The position numbers were made by a program, and so were the translations under genes. Shown here one piece after another: positions 43,442 through 51,772 of a stretch of DNA of 64,000 nucleotides; the stretch's first letter is position 1; each line of letters begins with the position of its first letter. Where the stretch lies: contig JASBNA010000044.1 in assembly GCA_038087015.1 (NCBI GenBank), positions 248,001 through 312,000 of the forward strand. Reading direction: 5' to 3'. The notes beneath the pieces are model-generated. The model was not told the origin of the DNA and ran no database searches. It saw nothing but the letters and a program-made list of their open reading frames with translations. This DNA comes from Cerrena zonata. Taxonomy: Eukaryota > Basidiomycota > Agaricomycetes > Polyporales > Cerrenaceae.

Positions 43442-45394
43442 ATGAGTTCACCACGGAGTATCCATTCGGGTGGCGATCATGCTGCAAGCAGAAGAAAGTC
43501 CATTGCCAAATTGACAAGATCGCCATTATCGGCATCACCACATATGTCCAACTCCCCCAACAGATTTGGGAGTAAATCCAACTCATTTTCGATGAATGCA
43601 CCATTTCTCAAGAAAGCCTTGGGGAGCAAGTACGATGATGACGCTTTGGAAACCGAATCGTCGCATGAATCAACAAAAGGTGGTCAAAATCTGATTGTTT
43701 TCCATACTGATGAAGAAGGAGATACTGATTTTGCTTCGGGGATCGACGATCCAAAGATGTTGGAGCAGATCAATAAGCACTTACAAAATGATTCTGGGAA
43801 GAATCCTCTCGAAGTTGAAGGAGGAGATATTACCAGGGACTTATACCGTTTGGGTAATGAGTCTATGAAACCAGTTAAAAGATCTCGCAGCTTATCATCT
43901 TCTGATTGGGAAAGATCTAGCAGAAGAGGATCATTTGCCAGCTCTTTGAATGTTCCTGGAGGTTTCCGTAGAGAATTTATAGTGAATAATAATGGTAATA
44001 ACTTTCAGACCAAAAATCCAAATTTTTTAACTAAAAATTTTGTTGAATTTCTTAGTATTTATGGCCATTTTGCTGGTGAAAACTTAGAAGATGATGACTA
44101 CATTGCTTGCCATTATAAGGATTATGTAACTGACATAGTTGATGAAGAGTCCCCCTTATTAGGGTCGAATAAGGATACTAAGAACCCAAGAGGGACTGCC
44201 AGTGATGCAAAGGCCTTTTTCTTATTATTGAAAGCTTTTATTGGTACTGGGGTTCTTTTCTTACCAAAAGCTTTCTCTAATGGTGGGCTATTATTCTCAA
44301 CGGGTGTTTTAGCATTTTTCGGTCTTTTATCTTTTTGGTGCTATCTTATTTTAGTTTATGCTAAGATTGCAACTAAAGTATCTGGTTTTGGTGAAATTGG
44401 TTTGAAATTATATGGTAAAAACTTCCAAAGATTGATTTTATTTTCAATTGTCATCTCTCAAATTGGATTTGTTGCAGCTTATATAATTTTCACTGCTGAA
44501 AATTTAAGGGCTTTTTCAAACCTTGATTACCATATTTTCTGGTTTATTTTATTTCAGGTAATAATATTAGTACCATTATCTTTAATTAGAGATATTACAA
44601 AACTTTCAATTGCTGCATTATTAGCAAATATTTTCATTTTTGTCGGTTTATTAACCATTATTTATTTCACATTAGATCAACTTATTTTCAAAAATAAATT
44701 TCAATTAGGTAATAATGTTGAGTTTATATTTAATCAATCAGAATTTTCATTATTTATTGGGGTTGCAATTTTCGCTTTCGAAGGAATTGGGCTTATCATA
44801 CCAATTCAAGAATCAATGATTTATCCATTACATTTTCCCAAAGTTTTATTCAAAGTAATTGCCACTATTTCATTTATTTTCATTTTAATTGGTGCTCTTG
44901 GTTATATCACTTTTGGTGAAGATATTCAAACAGTTATTATCTTGAACTTGCCCCATGAATCTCCTTTTATTATGATGATTCAAATCCTTTACGCATTTGC
45001 AATTTTATTATCTACCCCAATTCAATTATTCCCAGCAATCAGATTGATTGAGCAAAAATTATTCCCACCTTCTAAAAGTGGTAAACGGTCATTGGTTGTT
45101 AAATGGTTGAAAAATTTAGGAAGATGTTTTTTCGTTTTAATGACTGCAAGTATTGCTCTCGTTGGTGGTCAAAATTTAGATAAGTTTGTTTCCTTTGTTG
45201 GATGTTTTGCATGTATCCCCTTGGTCTATATGTATCCACCAATCTTACATTTGAAAAGTTGTTGTAACTATTCAAATGATACTGACTCTAATGAAATTAG
45301 AAAGAAATATTACTTGGGATTATTGGATTATTTCTTAGTTTTCATTGGATCAATTGCGTTTTGCTATACTACTTATCAAATTTTATTTACTTAA
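43442..45394 (+). CDS. AVT3: Vacuolar amino-acid exporter, AVT3/AVT4-like
   Basis: The 650-residue amino acid/auxin permease family member has a Ser-rich cytosolic N-terminus of about 255 residues. It is followed by about 11 membrane segments beginning AKAFFLLLKAFIGTGVLFLP, the family's first-helix motif. Other conserved points are FAFEGIGLIIPIQESM and ITFGEDIQTVIILNLP. Avt3/Avt4 export neutral amino acids from the vacuole. The N-terminal length and SRSLSSSDWERSSRRGS, a likely phosphorylated stretch, fit that subfamily. The start is the first ATG in frame (43442). It is convergent with the MICOS gene, 65 bp apart. Confidence 0.87.
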   Translation: MSSPRSIHSGGDHAASRRKSIAKLTRSPLSASPHMSNSPNRFGSKSNSFSMNAPFLKKALGSKYDDDALETESSHESTKGGQNLIVFHTDEEGDTDFASGIDDPKMLEQINKHLQNDSGKNPLEVEGGDITRDLYRLGNESMKPVKRSRSLSSSDWERSSRRGSFASSLNVPGGFRREFIVNNNGNNFQTKNPNFLTKNFVEFLSIYGHFAGENLEDDDYIACHYKDYVTDIVDEESPLLGSNKDTKNPRGTASDAKAFFLLLKAFIGTGVLFLPKAFSNGGLLFSTGVLAFFGLLSFWCYLILVYAKIATKVSGFGEIGLKLYGKNFQRLILFSIVISQIGFVAAYIIFTAENLRAFSNLDYHIFWFILFQVIILVPLSLIRDITKLSIAALLANIFIFVGLLTIIYFTLDQLIFKNKFQLGNNVEFIFNQSEFSLFIGVAIFAFEGIGLIIPIQESMIYPLHFPKVLFKVIATISFIFILIGALGYITFGEDIQTVIILNLPHESPFIMMIQILYAFAILLSTPIQLFPAIRLIEQKLFPPSKSGKRSLVVKWLKNLGRCFFVLMTASIALVGGQNLDKFVSFVGCFACIPLVYMYPPILHLKSCCNYSNDTDSNEIRKKYYLGLLDYFLVFIGSIAFCYTTYQILFT

Positions 45395-45459
45395 AATTTG
45401 CATATATTATTCTAATATTTAGACATTTGCATTTATATAAAACTTTGATATATATTCAT

Positions 45460-46104
45460 TTATTTCTTTTCATTTGAAGAAAAAAAATCAATTATAGATT
45501 CTCTTGTAGAATGAATATTTTTTTGTAATTCAATTTCTGAATCACCTAATGACTTATTGAAATCTTTTTTTAATTGGCTATATTGGTTTTTGAATTCAAT
45601 TTGTTGTTTATGAAGCTCTGGGTAGTTTTTTTCTTCAATAGTTAACAATCTACTTGATGCATTTTCAAAAGATTTTGGCATGTAATATTTGAATGCAGCA
45701 CCACCGAAAAGTAAAGGAGTTATGAATCTAATTGGCAATACTCTTTTATTAACAAGGATAGATCCCGTTAATGAAGCAGTTAAAATATAAATGAAACTTG
45801 GCAATATTGGTTCTGTTATAATTTCATTAAAATTCTTCTTCACGGTATTTAACTCATTATTGAAAGCAGATCTTTGGGTACCCAATTCAGCAGAATAAAT
45901 TTCAATCTTATCATGTAAGAATAATCTAAATTGGTTACTGTATTTTTCTAATATTGGTATCGATCTAATTCCCATACCTTCAATAAATGAAATAGAACCG
46001 TGAGACGATTCTTGTTCTTTCAATTCTTCGGAAATCCTAGAGTTGAATCCAGGCTTGGTGATGGTTTCTTCATCATCAGCGTAGAACGTTCTTTTCCCTG
46101 CCAT
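45460..46104 (-). CDS. MICOS subunit Mic26/Mic27 (apolipoprotein O-like)
   Basis: Component of the mitochondrial contact site and cristae organising system in the inner membrane. The 214-residue product has the family's core: SISFIEGMGIRSIPILEKYS, a helical stretch, and the two hydrophobic segments LPSFIYILTASLTGSILVNK and RFITPLLFGGAAFKYYMP, which carry Gly-rich packing faces. A coiled tail follows. Yeast has two paralogues (Mic26 and Mic27/Aim37) and I cannot separate them here. The ATG at 46104 is used; the codon two before it is GTG. Confidence 0.8.
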   Translation of the reverse strand: MAGKRTFYADDEETITKPGFNSRISEELKEQESSHGSISFIEGMGIRSIPILEKYSNQFRLFLHDKIEIYSAELGTQRSAFNNELNTVKKNFNEIITEPILPSFIYILTASLTGSILVNKRVLPIRFITPLLFGGAAFKYYMPKSFENASSRLLTIEEKNYPELHKQQIEFKNQYSQLKKDFNKSLGDSEIELQKNIHSTRESIIDFFSSNEKK

Positions 46105-46309
46105 GTCCACAATTAGTTCAAAACTATCAAACTCGGAAAGGTTGGTCTTTAAGTTGATTGAAATTCGCAGAAGTGATTGGGTAAAGCGAAGAAAACTACG
46201 AAAGAAAAAATAAAGTGTACGGATGTTTTAGTAATTAAATATATAAAAATACAAGAATGACATAGGAAAGACTATAGACTATAGACAGAGAAACAATTAT
46301 AGAGAAGGA

Positions 46310-49213
46310 TTAATGTTTTCTGCCGAATAAACCCTTTTTCTTTTTAGAGCTTGCTTGGCTATTTTTATTTGAATCAGAAACTGAACCCAAAGGCTTTGCA
46401 TCACCTATTGGGACGTCTATTCTAATACTATTGTTTGAAATATCTGGGGATTCATTAGTTTTAGGAGAGCTTCCTGTGTTAGTTGAGTTGTTTGATGAGT
46501 TGGTGGAAGCGTTTGAGCCATTCAAAATTGGAGGTTGAAGGTATTGTTGAGGAGGCTGCAGTTGTTGAGGTTGTGGTTGTGGTTGAGGCTGCAGCTGTTG
46601 AGGAGGCTGCAGCTGTTGAGGAGGCTGCATTTGCTGAGGAGGCTGCATTTGTTGAGGTTGAGCATGGTGATTAACTGGAGAATGACGAGACAGAGGATTA
46701 GTCGAAGCAGCTTGATTCAAAAGAGCCACACCGTTCATTGATTTTCTTTGATTTAAAGTAGGAGGAGCGTTATTGACCCCGGGCACATTGCCATTCAATC
46801 CTCCTGAACCCAAAGGTAGCATTGATTTATGCTTTGATTTTGGATTTGGATTATTTGCAGAAGACATTGAAGTAACTGGCATACCACCTCTTCCACCGTA
46901 ATCAATACGTAATGAGGTATCATCCATTTGAGGGTAATTACGGTATGACTTCTTGGAAGTGATTGGTGGTCCGTTATTGTACTGAGGATAATTATTGTGT
47001 TGTGGGTTCGAATCAAAGTAGAAGTTATTAGATGAAGGAACGGAGCTTACTCTCTGTCTCAGGGGAGGCCCTTGAGGAAAGCCTTGACCTGGAGGAAAGC
47101 CTTGACCTGGAGGGAAGCCTTGACCTAGACCTGGAGGGAAGCCTTGATTTTGAGGACCGGGGAATCCTTGAGGAGGAAATCCTTGGGCATAACCTTGTTG
47201 GGGAAAGCCTTGATATTGAGCGTGGGGCAAGTTACCATTTGAAGATTGTTTTCTCAAACCATGTGGTAAGCTTTGCATGCTTTGACCAGTCATTTGACCA
47301 TTCATCTGGCCATTCAACTGGCCATTCAACTGGCCATTCATTGATCCATTTGCACCATTTACACCGTTCATTCCATTTGCTTGACCATTCATTTGATTGT
47401 AATTCATATTTTGGTTATAATTCATATTTTGATTATAATTTTGATTCATATTATTCATAGGATTCATATTGTTCATAGGTTGATTTATAGGTTGACCAAA
47501 ATTTTGATTTTGATAATTATTATAATTTTGTTCAAAGCTATGATAGCTTGAATCACTACCTTGGCTACCTTGACGGTAATTTGGAATTGGAGGGTTTTCG
47601 AGTTGTAATTCTTTATTAAGCAAAGCTTGTTCTCTCTTTTGTAATTCCAATTCTTTTTCTTGAATATGTTTTGGTTGTTGAGGTTGTTCACCGTTTAATT
47701 GAGCACCATATAAGGCAATATCAGCCAAATCTTCTAAATTGTCACTTGGTAATACTGAATCTCTTGGACGAGAAGCCGAAGGAGGATTTGAAGGAGGTAA
47801 ACCACCTGGCATATTGGGGCCAGTATTTTGAATTTCTTTTGAAGATTGAACTTCTTTTGAAGATTCTTTCAAAGATTGTAAGCTTTTCTCTTTATTTTGA
47901 TAATTAAGATCTAAATCATTTAATTTCTGCTGTAAGAAATTGAGGTTTGCTTCTTGATTTGAAACGTTTGAATTTAAATTTTTCAAAGCGTCTTGATTAG
48001 CAGAGATATCATCCAAAATTTGTTTTTGTAAAATTTTTTTCTCTTTTAAGAATTGATCTAATTTATCATTTTCCATAATTTTTTTAGAAATGTCATTACT
48101 TAAAAGGTTCAATTGATTAAATTTGGCATTATAATCATTATTAAACGAATCATCTTTTCTTTGGAAAAAAATTGAATTCAGCGACTTATGATTAATTTTA
48201 ATTAATTGACACATCATTGAGTATAAGTTTTCCAAGTAAGGGGTTCTGACACCATGATCATCAGCTAATAAGATTGGCTGTAATAATAAAAGATCAATTT
48301 CCAAATCATATTGTTTATAAAAATTATAAAATAATGTAGAAGAATTTAAAAAGGAGTCATTATTTTTCGAGATTGGATAGTTATTTGACCAATTTTTCAA
48401 TAAATTATTTTCATTTTCTGACCCTTTAACTAATTTGCAATCCATTTTTTTAATAATTTTAAAAATTTCATTGATAATCCCCGTGATTAAAGGTTTACAT
48501 AGAATTTGATTTGATAAATTTCCCGGGAATTCTTCTTCAAAAACAATTTGTAAAGGATTGAAAACAATTCTGGGCAACGCCAATTTCCATTGATAAGTCA
48601 TGAATTCTTTTGGCTGGGTTGATTTTAATAAATTGATAATCTTATTTGAGTCTTCCAGGACTAAAGTTAATAATTTATAAAATCTGGTGAAACTTGACGA
48701 AGTATTGATTTGAGGATTAGTGGTTGTCCCCAAATAGATTCTTTGATCGTTATTATTGATTAAATGTTGAAATGAGTTTGGACCCAACTGTTTTATATCC
48801 AGTTCATTCATGATTGAACAAATTGATAAATTTTTAAATTTGGGGAAACTTAATTGAACAAACGGTTCTAAATTTATATAACCGGTTGATTCAATTATAA
48901 TGATCGAATCATCGTTAATAACAGGTAGTAAACTATTACAGACAATTTGAAAATCTTGTAAATTAGAAACATTAATTATTATAATATCAAACTTATTGGA
49001 ATTTTCTTCAATTTCATTGATTGAATTATAACATCTGGATGGTCTAAAGCTGGTGGAGGCCAATTTGTTTGATTTCCATTCAATATTCGGATTATTCAAA
49101 TCAATCGTCGAATTAACAATCGTTGATTTACATGATTTGGTTTCTTGTAATCTCCATGCATAAAACATAAGATTTGGATTGGATCCAACCGTTAATAACT
49201 CAAGCTCTGACAT
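46310..49213 (-). CDS. SVL3: SVL3/PAM1-like protein (ketopantoate-reductase-like N-terminus)
   Basis: The 967-residue protein begins ELELLTVGSNPNLMFYAWRL, the start of a Rossmann-like domain related to ketopantoate reductase. That domain runs to about residue 350 and includes SIIIIESTGYINLEPFVQ. The usual Gly-rich GxGxxG nucleotide loop is replaced by VGSNPN. A coiled coil (about 390-455) follows. The last 450 residues are low complexity, with runs of MNYNQ, GQLNGQM, GFPPGQ and QPPQQLQ repeats and a basic end (KKKKGLFGRKH). Svl3 and Pam1 localise to the bud and bud neck, and their activity is unknown. The fit is to the family's overall design rather than a catalytic motif. Confidence 0.75.
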   Translation of the reverse strand: MSELELLTVGSNPNLMFYAWRLQETKSCKSTIVNSTIDLNNPNIEWKSNKLASTSFRPSRCYNSINEIEENSNKFDIIIINVSNLQDFQIVCNSLLPVINDDSIIIIESTGYINLEPFVQLSFPKFKNLSICSIMNELDIKQLGPNSFQHLINNNDQRIYLGTTTNPQINTSSSFTRFYKLLTLVLEDSNKIINLLKSTQPKEFMTYQWKLALPRIVFNPLQIVFEEEFPGNLSNQILCKPLITGIINEIFKIIKKMDCKLVKGSENENNLLKNWSNNYPISKNNDSFLNSSTLFYNFYKQYDLEIDLLLLQPILLADDHGVRTPYLENLYSMMCQLIKINHKSLNSIFFQRKDDSFNNDYNAKFNQLNLLSNDISKKIMENDKLDQFLKEKKILQKQILDDISANQDALKNLNSNVSNQEANLNFLQQKLNDLDLNYQNKEKSLQSLKESSKEVQSSKEIQNTGPNMPGGLPPSNPPSASRPRDSVLPSDNLEDLADIALYGAQLNGEQPQQPKHIQEKELELQKREQALLNKELQLENPPIPNYRQGSQGSDSSYHSFEQNYNNYQNQNFGQPINQPMNNMNPMNNMNQNYNQNMNYNQNMNYNQMNGQANGMNGVNGANGSMNGQLNGQLNGQMNGQMTGQSMQSLPHGLRKQSSNGNLPHAQYQGFPQQGYAQGFPPQGFPGPQNQGFPPGLGQGFPPGQGFPPGQGFPQGPPLRQRVSSVPSSNNFYFDSNPQHNNYPQYNNGPPITSKKSYRNYPQMDDTSLRIDYGGRGGMPVTSMSSANNPNPKSKHKSMLPLGSGGLNGNVPGVNNAPPTLNQRKSMNGVALLNQAASTNPLSRHSPVNHHAQPQQMQPPQQMQPPQQLQPPQQLQPQPQPQPQQLQPPQQYLQPPILNGSNASTNSSNNSTNTGSSPKTNESPDISNNSIRIDVPIGDAKPLGSVSDSNKNSQASSKKKKGLFGRKH

Positions 49214-49820
49214 TTCCCAATAGCACCAATATCTCCAATATCAAATACCAATAGCAAATACCAATATTCCAATATAAATACAAACCTACTTCTTGAAAAG
49301 AACAGAGTTTCGATTCAGAGGCGGTAACCGCAAGCTGTTTTAAACTAGTTTATAGGCGCAGGGAACCTTTTTTTCCCTTTTCTATTGCGGCACGGGTCTT
49401 TTTCTTTCCTTGTGTTTGTTGAGACAAAAATTTTCCAAACCTTAAACCTCAGACAATCGGTTGAGTTGTCATTATTAGACACCCTTGAACAACCGATTAC
49501 AAGCCCAGTACAATATAGATACTGTATTAGCGTGGCTACAGTACGGTATCGCACAATAAAGGGATGGTTTCATTGTGCCATTAGCTTACGCGTTGGCGGG
49601 CAGCAAAACCGTGCGGCATGGGTCTTTTGTTGTTGGAAAACCGGTCGGGGTTTGTGCGGTGCTAATCCGACCAAACACCGGGGGTCGACTCGGGCCAAAA
49701 CCGGTCGCGCCCACTACGAGACCAATAAGACTGTGCTCAAGCACCTGAAAGAGTAGTTGGAGTGGTTGAGCACATGAAAGAGTGGAGTATTAGAGTATGG
49801 GGTGTTAGAGTATATAGAGT

Positions 49821-49904
49821 AATGAATAGGGTAATGAATAGGGTAATGAATAGGGTAATGAATAGGGTAATGAATAGGGTAATGAATAGGGTAATGAATA
49901 GGGT
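49821..49904. repeat. 12-bp tandem repeat, 7 copies
   Basis: Seven exact units of AATGAATAGGGT follow one another. The perfect identity suggests recent expansion or active homogenisation. Confidence 0.92.
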
Positions 49905-50339
49905 ATTAGAGTAGAAGAGAGTACGTGTCGGGCGTGTCTCCACCACCCGCACGACTCTTCACTTAAATTGAAATCTTTTCCCTTCAAGGAAAAGATTTCT
50001 ACTTCTCTTCTTCAGTAATTCATCCCACTGGCGTCGTTTTGTATGGCAGTATACTTAACTAGATAGCCTATGGCGGGGACATGTTGGGTGGTGTTTTGAA
50101 TGCCGGCCATGGTTCTGGGTACGATGATATTATAGAGCAATTGAGGGTGTATCTCCGGTTGATGAAGCTTCGTGATTCTCTCGGTCATAATCCCTTGGAC
50201 ATCCGTAGACGATAGTGTGAGCCGGTTTACTGGAGTGTATTAATAGATGGGTGTAAGAGAAGTCCGGTAAATTGAGTCCGGTATCAATTGGAGTCGGGTA
50301 TAATGTTGGAAGAGATAACTCCGGACTCGTATGGATAGT

Positions 50340-50395
50340 CGAATGCCTCTGATCGAATGCCTCTGATCGAATGCCTCTGACCGAATGCCTCTGAA
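50340..50395. repeat. 14-bp tandem repeat, 4 copies
   Basis: Four units of CGAATGCCTCTGAT (one with C at position 14, last ending AA). The array is bounded on both sides by ACTCGTATGG, which suggests the array arose inside or duplicated that flank. Confidence 0.88.
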
Positions 50396-50612
50396 CTCGT
50401 ATGGTCCTTCGTATGGGCGAACACCTCGTATTGGCACGTATTTACATCCATTTAGACTAGTCTATCTATTTATATATATCTATTTATACCAGGGTGGGCT
50501 GCAAATCAGTAGTCTGAGAATTACCCGGGTGAAACTGTAATTACCCTCCGGTTTATTAAACTGTAATTACTCAATGGTATTCCAAACCATGGGTGTTTCG
50601 TAAGGCCAGCCG

Positions 50613-51239
50613 ATGAGAGGGAAACTAATACTTATTGAAGGACTCGATAGATCGGGGAAGTCTACTCAGGCAGCGTTACTCAACCAACGGATTGCCAACT
50701 CTCATCTCATCAAATTCCCTGAAAGATCAACGCCAATTGGTCAAATCATCAACAAATACTTGACGGACTCGAGTTATGATTTAAGTGACCAATCAGCACA
50801 TTTGCTCTTCAGTGCTAACAGATGGGAATTGGCTAAGGATATCATCGCCAAGTTGGATAATGGAGAATTCGTTATCTTGGATCGGTACATTTACTCGGGT
50901 ATTGCTTATTCTTTAGCAAAATCAAAGTTATCCAATTCATCAAATGAAATGAGTGATTATAATTGGTTATATTCGCCCGATAAAGGATTACCCAAGCCAG
51001 ATATCACTCTTTTCTTAACTCTTGATTTACAAGAATTGAGTAATCGTAAAGGTTGGGGTGAAGAACGTTACGAATTAAAAGAATTTCAAATCCAAGTTAA
51101 ATCCTGTTTTGAAAAAATTTTACCTTCAAACGTTAATATTATCAACGTCAACAATTTATCAATTGAACAAGTTGAGGCCGAAATTAGTAAAATTGTTACA
51201 AATGACTTAACTAATGACGATATTCATTACTTTACCTAA
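50613..51239 (+). CDS. CDC8: Thymidylate kinase
   Basis: Phosphorylates dTMP to dTDP, essential for DNA synthesis. The 208-residue product has the P-loop LIEGLDRSGKST (about residues 6-17), the DRYIYSGIAYS motif with the catalytic DR(Y/H), and a lid-like stretch near RKGWGEERYE. Length is close to yeast Cdc8 (216). The ATG is first in frame. Its stop overlaps the stop of APS2 on the opposite strand by four bases. Confidence 0.95.
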   Translation: MRGKLILIEGLDRSGKSTQAALLNQRIANSHLIKFPERSTPIGQIINKYLTDSSYDLSDQSAHLLFSANRWELAKDIIAKLDNGEFVILDRYIYSGIAYSLAKSKLSNSSNEMSDYNWLYSPDKGLPKPDITLFLTLDLQELSNRKGWGEERYELKEFQIQVKSCFEKILPSNVNIINVNNLSIEQVEAEISKIVTNDLTNDDIHYFT

Positions 51240-51673
51240 TCAAGTTTATCTAAATACTGTAACCTATCCAAAATTTTCTGCTTCAGAATCTCTTGTAATT
51301 CTCCTCCTAAATAAATTTCATCCAATATCATATATAATTTATAAAAATTAAATACTAAATCTAATTCACAAACATTATTGAAATAAATATCTAATATCTC
51401 AACGAAAAAATGTAAACTTTCTAAATAACTTAATTCACTATCAATCAAATCAATTGATGATATAAAATATAGTCCAGCATACCTTCGGTAAACTAATTTA
51501 TTCAGTTGATATTCGACAAAATTGGATTGATATTTCAGATCTCGAGAACTTATCAATCGGTGTATCTCGTTGGTAAACCGCGTCTTATCCTTGGCTGTAT
51601 ATATATTATTAAACCATTTGGCCAACCGGGTCTTCCCCTGTCTATTGAGTACTAGTATAAAGTGGATTGACAT
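51236..51673 (-). CDS. APS2: AP-2 adaptor sigma subunit
   Basis: Small chain of the AP-2 clathrin adaptor used in endocytosis at the plasma membrane. The 145-residue product opens IHFILVLNRQGKTRLAKWF and has VYRRYAGLYFISSID and NVCELDLVFNFYKLYMILDE, the sigma-chain signatures. Length fits (142-147). The sequence is closer to AP-2 than AP-1 sigma because of the NRQGKTRLAKW start. It overlaps CDC8 at the 3' end and diverges from YKU70 over 99 bp. Confidence 0.93.
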   Translation of the reverse strand: MSIHFILVLNRQGKTRLAKWFNNIYTAKDKTRFTNEIHRLISSRDLKYQSNFVEYQLNKLVYRRYAGLYFISSIDLIDSELSYLESLHFFVEILDIYFNNVCELDLVFNFYKLYMILDEIYLGGELQEILKQKILDRLQYLDKLD

Positions 51674-51724
51674 CCTTGTTGGTTTAGCGTAGTATAATTT
51701 CTGATCTGTCTTCTTTAAGCTGTC

Positions 51725-51748
51725 TTTTTTTTTTTTTTTTTTTTTTTT
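51725..51748. repeat. Poly(T) tract followed by (CT)n
   Basis: A T24 run and a short CT repeat occupy most of the 99-bp divergent promoter between APS2 and YKU70, ending 25 bp before the YKU70 ATG. Confidence 0.85.
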
Positions 51749-51772
51749 GCTCTCTCTCTCTCTTTATCAACC

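Larger units (their letters stand above)
49214..50612. other. 1.4-kb repeat-rich spacer before CDC8
   Basis: No gene is supported. It holds an unusually GC-rich block at 49585-49735 with AAAACCGGTCG twice, a 12-bp minisatellite (49821-49904) and a 14-bp minisatellite (50340-50395). The open frames here come from the repeats. CDC8 promoter elements cannot be singled out. Confidence 0.6.

Noticed and set aside
49385..49756. 123-codon frame across the GC-rich island
   Set aside because: No domain, and the antisense is also open; likely chance in GC-rich DNA.
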